DNA of 64,000 nucleotides from Streptomyces sp. A0642 (GTDB lineage: Bacteria; Actinomycetota; Actinomycetes; Streptomycetales; Streptomycetaceae): the NCBI RefSeq assembly GCF_004795105.1, contig NZ_SSBL01000005.1, positions 186,001 through 250,000 on the forward strand, written 5' to 3'. A program made the position numbers and the translations under genes. The notes under the pieces were generated by a model. That model was not told where the DNA came from, did not search any database, and saw only the letters and a list, made by a program, of their open reading frames with translations. The number at the start of each line of letters is the position of its first letter. The first letter of the stretch is position 1. Shown piece after piece: positions 63,154 to 64,000 of the stretch.

Positions 63154-63503
63154 TTCAATTCCTCCAACTGACTACTTGAGTGGATCTGACTCAAGGATGC
63201 ACGACACCCGTCCCGGAGTCAACAGACCTGAGTCGAGGCGACTCAACTAACGTGCAGGCATTCCTCGCTACCAGCCGAACCACCAGCCAGAACGCCGCGC
63301 CGGGCGCAGACGAGCACGTTCCCCCCACCGGCGATCGGACGCCCGTCGGGCCCGCATACGGGCGACACCTGCCCCTCCCCACGGGTCACACGACCCTCCC
63401 CATCATCGCCTCATGGGATCGTTCTGTCACAAAATGGCGTGAGCCGCACAAAACAGGCACGCGAATCGCCGACTCCGTCAGCCGACCCAGGCAGGTGCGA
63501 ACG
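63154..63503. other. 350-bp divergent region between dnaK and the sugar transferase
   Basis: Apart from the HAIR/dnaK promoter (63175-63247), the stretch 63250-63500 shows no gene. AT-richer segments near 63420-63460 (CTGTCACAAAATGGCG and GCACAAAACAGGC) probably belong to the sugar-transferase promoter. Confidence 0.5.
63175..63247 (-). promoter_or_regulatory. dnaK promoter with two HAIR (HspR) operators
   Basis: HAIR 1, CTTGAGT-N7-ACTCAAG, is perfect at 63175-63195. HAIR 2, CCTGAGT-N7-ACTCAAC, at 63227-63247 has one mismatch in each arm. On the minus strand -35 TTGACT (63217-63222), a 17-bp spacer and -10 CATCCT (63194-63199) lie between them, so HAIR 1 covers the transcription start and HAIR 2 flanks the -35. 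Confidence 0.93.
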
Positions 63504-64000
63504 ATGCAGAAGCAGTGGCAGAGCCACGGCCCCCGGCGCCGGCCGGGGCCCGCGCGTCGCACCTGGCAGCCGCCGCGCCCACCCCGTCTCACGGCCGCCC
63601 GCGAAGCCCTGCGGGCCCTGCTCCCGGCAGTGCCGCCCCGCCCCACCGCCAAACGCGTCATGGACCTGACGCTCGGCTCGGCCCTGCTGCTCCTGGCCGC
63701 ACCCCTGCTCGCCACGGCCGCCCTCGTCCTCGCCGTCCGGCGCGGCCCCGCAGGCGCGCTGACGCGCTCCACCCGGATCGGAGCCGACGGCAGAGCGTTC
63801 ACCCTGCGGTCGCTGCGCACCCGCAGGCTGCGCCTGCACGTCCTCTCGCGGCTCCCCCACGTCGTACGGGGCGAGCTCTCCCTCGTCGGCCCGGTCCCGC
63901 TGGCACCGGGCGACGTACGCGGCAGGCCGACGGGTGCGAGAGACTGGCGACGGGAACTGAAACCCGGCCTGACCGGCCTGGCCCAGATCCGCCACCGCTC
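63504..64000 (+). CDS. sugar transferase (partial, C-terminus outside window)
   Basis: The frame runs from ATG 63504 (AGGTG upstream; GTG 63495 is also in frame) to the window edge, 165 codons. A Pro/Arg-rich N-terminus precedes a membrane helix (about 55-80, DLTLGSALLLLAAPLLATAALVL), as in bacterial sugar transferases of the WbaP/EpsL type. Then come TRIGADGRAFTLRSLRTRR, SRLPHVVRGELSLVGPVPLAPGD, and LKPGLTGLAQI, the catalytic family motifs. It transfers a sugar phosphate to undecaprenyl phosphate for a surface polysaccharide. The glutamate-rich family motifs are weaker than usual (the KFR motif reads LRS). Confidence 0.85.
   Translation, partial: MQKQWQSHGPRRRPGPARRTWQPPRPPRLTAAREALRALLPAVPPRPTAKRVMDLTLGSALLLLAAPLLATAALVLAVRRGPAGALTRSTRIGADGRAFTLRSLRTRRLRLHVLSRLPHVVRGELSLVGPVPLAPGDVRGRPTGARDWRRELKPGLTGLAQIRHR

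Overview
The window is about 64 kb of very GC-rich DNA with strong third-position GC bias, GTG starts and almost wall-to-wall genes. It is core chromosome of a Streptomyces. From memory, the gene set and order (asd-ask, recR-ybaB, purA, fba-pyrE, clpB, dnaK-grpE-dnaJ-hspR) match the S. coelicolor region around SCO3614-SCO3671. A parS-type site at 44208-44221 agrees with a position in the origin-proximal part of the chromosome. No IS element, prophage, CRISPR array, rRNA or tRNA was seen.

Left part (1-12.3 kb): a partial methyltransferase, an S9 peptidase, a SURF1-family protein, an ECF (SigE-family) sigma factor coupled to a membrane protein, the asd-ask operon at the head of lysine/threonine/methionine synthesis, the recombination pair ybaB-recR with a DUF5063 gene, and a SLATT-domain protein. 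Next (12.4-26.3 kb): GntR regulator and class III aminotransferase; a DJ-1/PfpI gene and MarR regulator sharing a promoter with twin palindromes; a Ser/Thr kinase; a secreted beta-propeller protein; a stray DnaN paralogue; a PucR-type regulator that appears to start at ATT; a GH19 chitinase with a DasR/chitinase-type promoter; and a PstS-like gene broken by a -1 frameshift.

Middle (26.4-44.8 kb): purA, a diacylglycerol-kinase-like protein, a GbsR/MarR-like regulator divergent from an ABC exporter that looks leaderless, a P450, a two-component system, a tryptophan-to-anthranilate set (tryptophan 2,3-dioxygenase, kynureninase, probable kynurenine formamidase), an MFS exporter, a MalY-type enzyme, fba and pyrE.

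Right part (44.8-64 kb): epimerase, CoxG-like protein, membrane spermidine-synthase-like protein, a Gly/His/Ser/Cys-rich tail protein, a kynurenine-aminotransferase-like enzyme, YbjN protein, and the heat-shock genes clpB and dnaK-grpE-dnaJ-hspR, with HspR operators (HAIR) upstream of clpB and two upstream of dnaK. The window ends in a sugar transferase.

The most unusual locus is 55.9-58.9 kb. A 74-residue signal-peptide-like precursor carries three DITWG repeats. It is translationally coupled to a small Rieske-like protein in which both iron-ligand histidines are arginine. Two paralogous LuxR-type regulators lie divergently beside it. I read this as a candidate undescribed secreted-peptide or signalling cassette.
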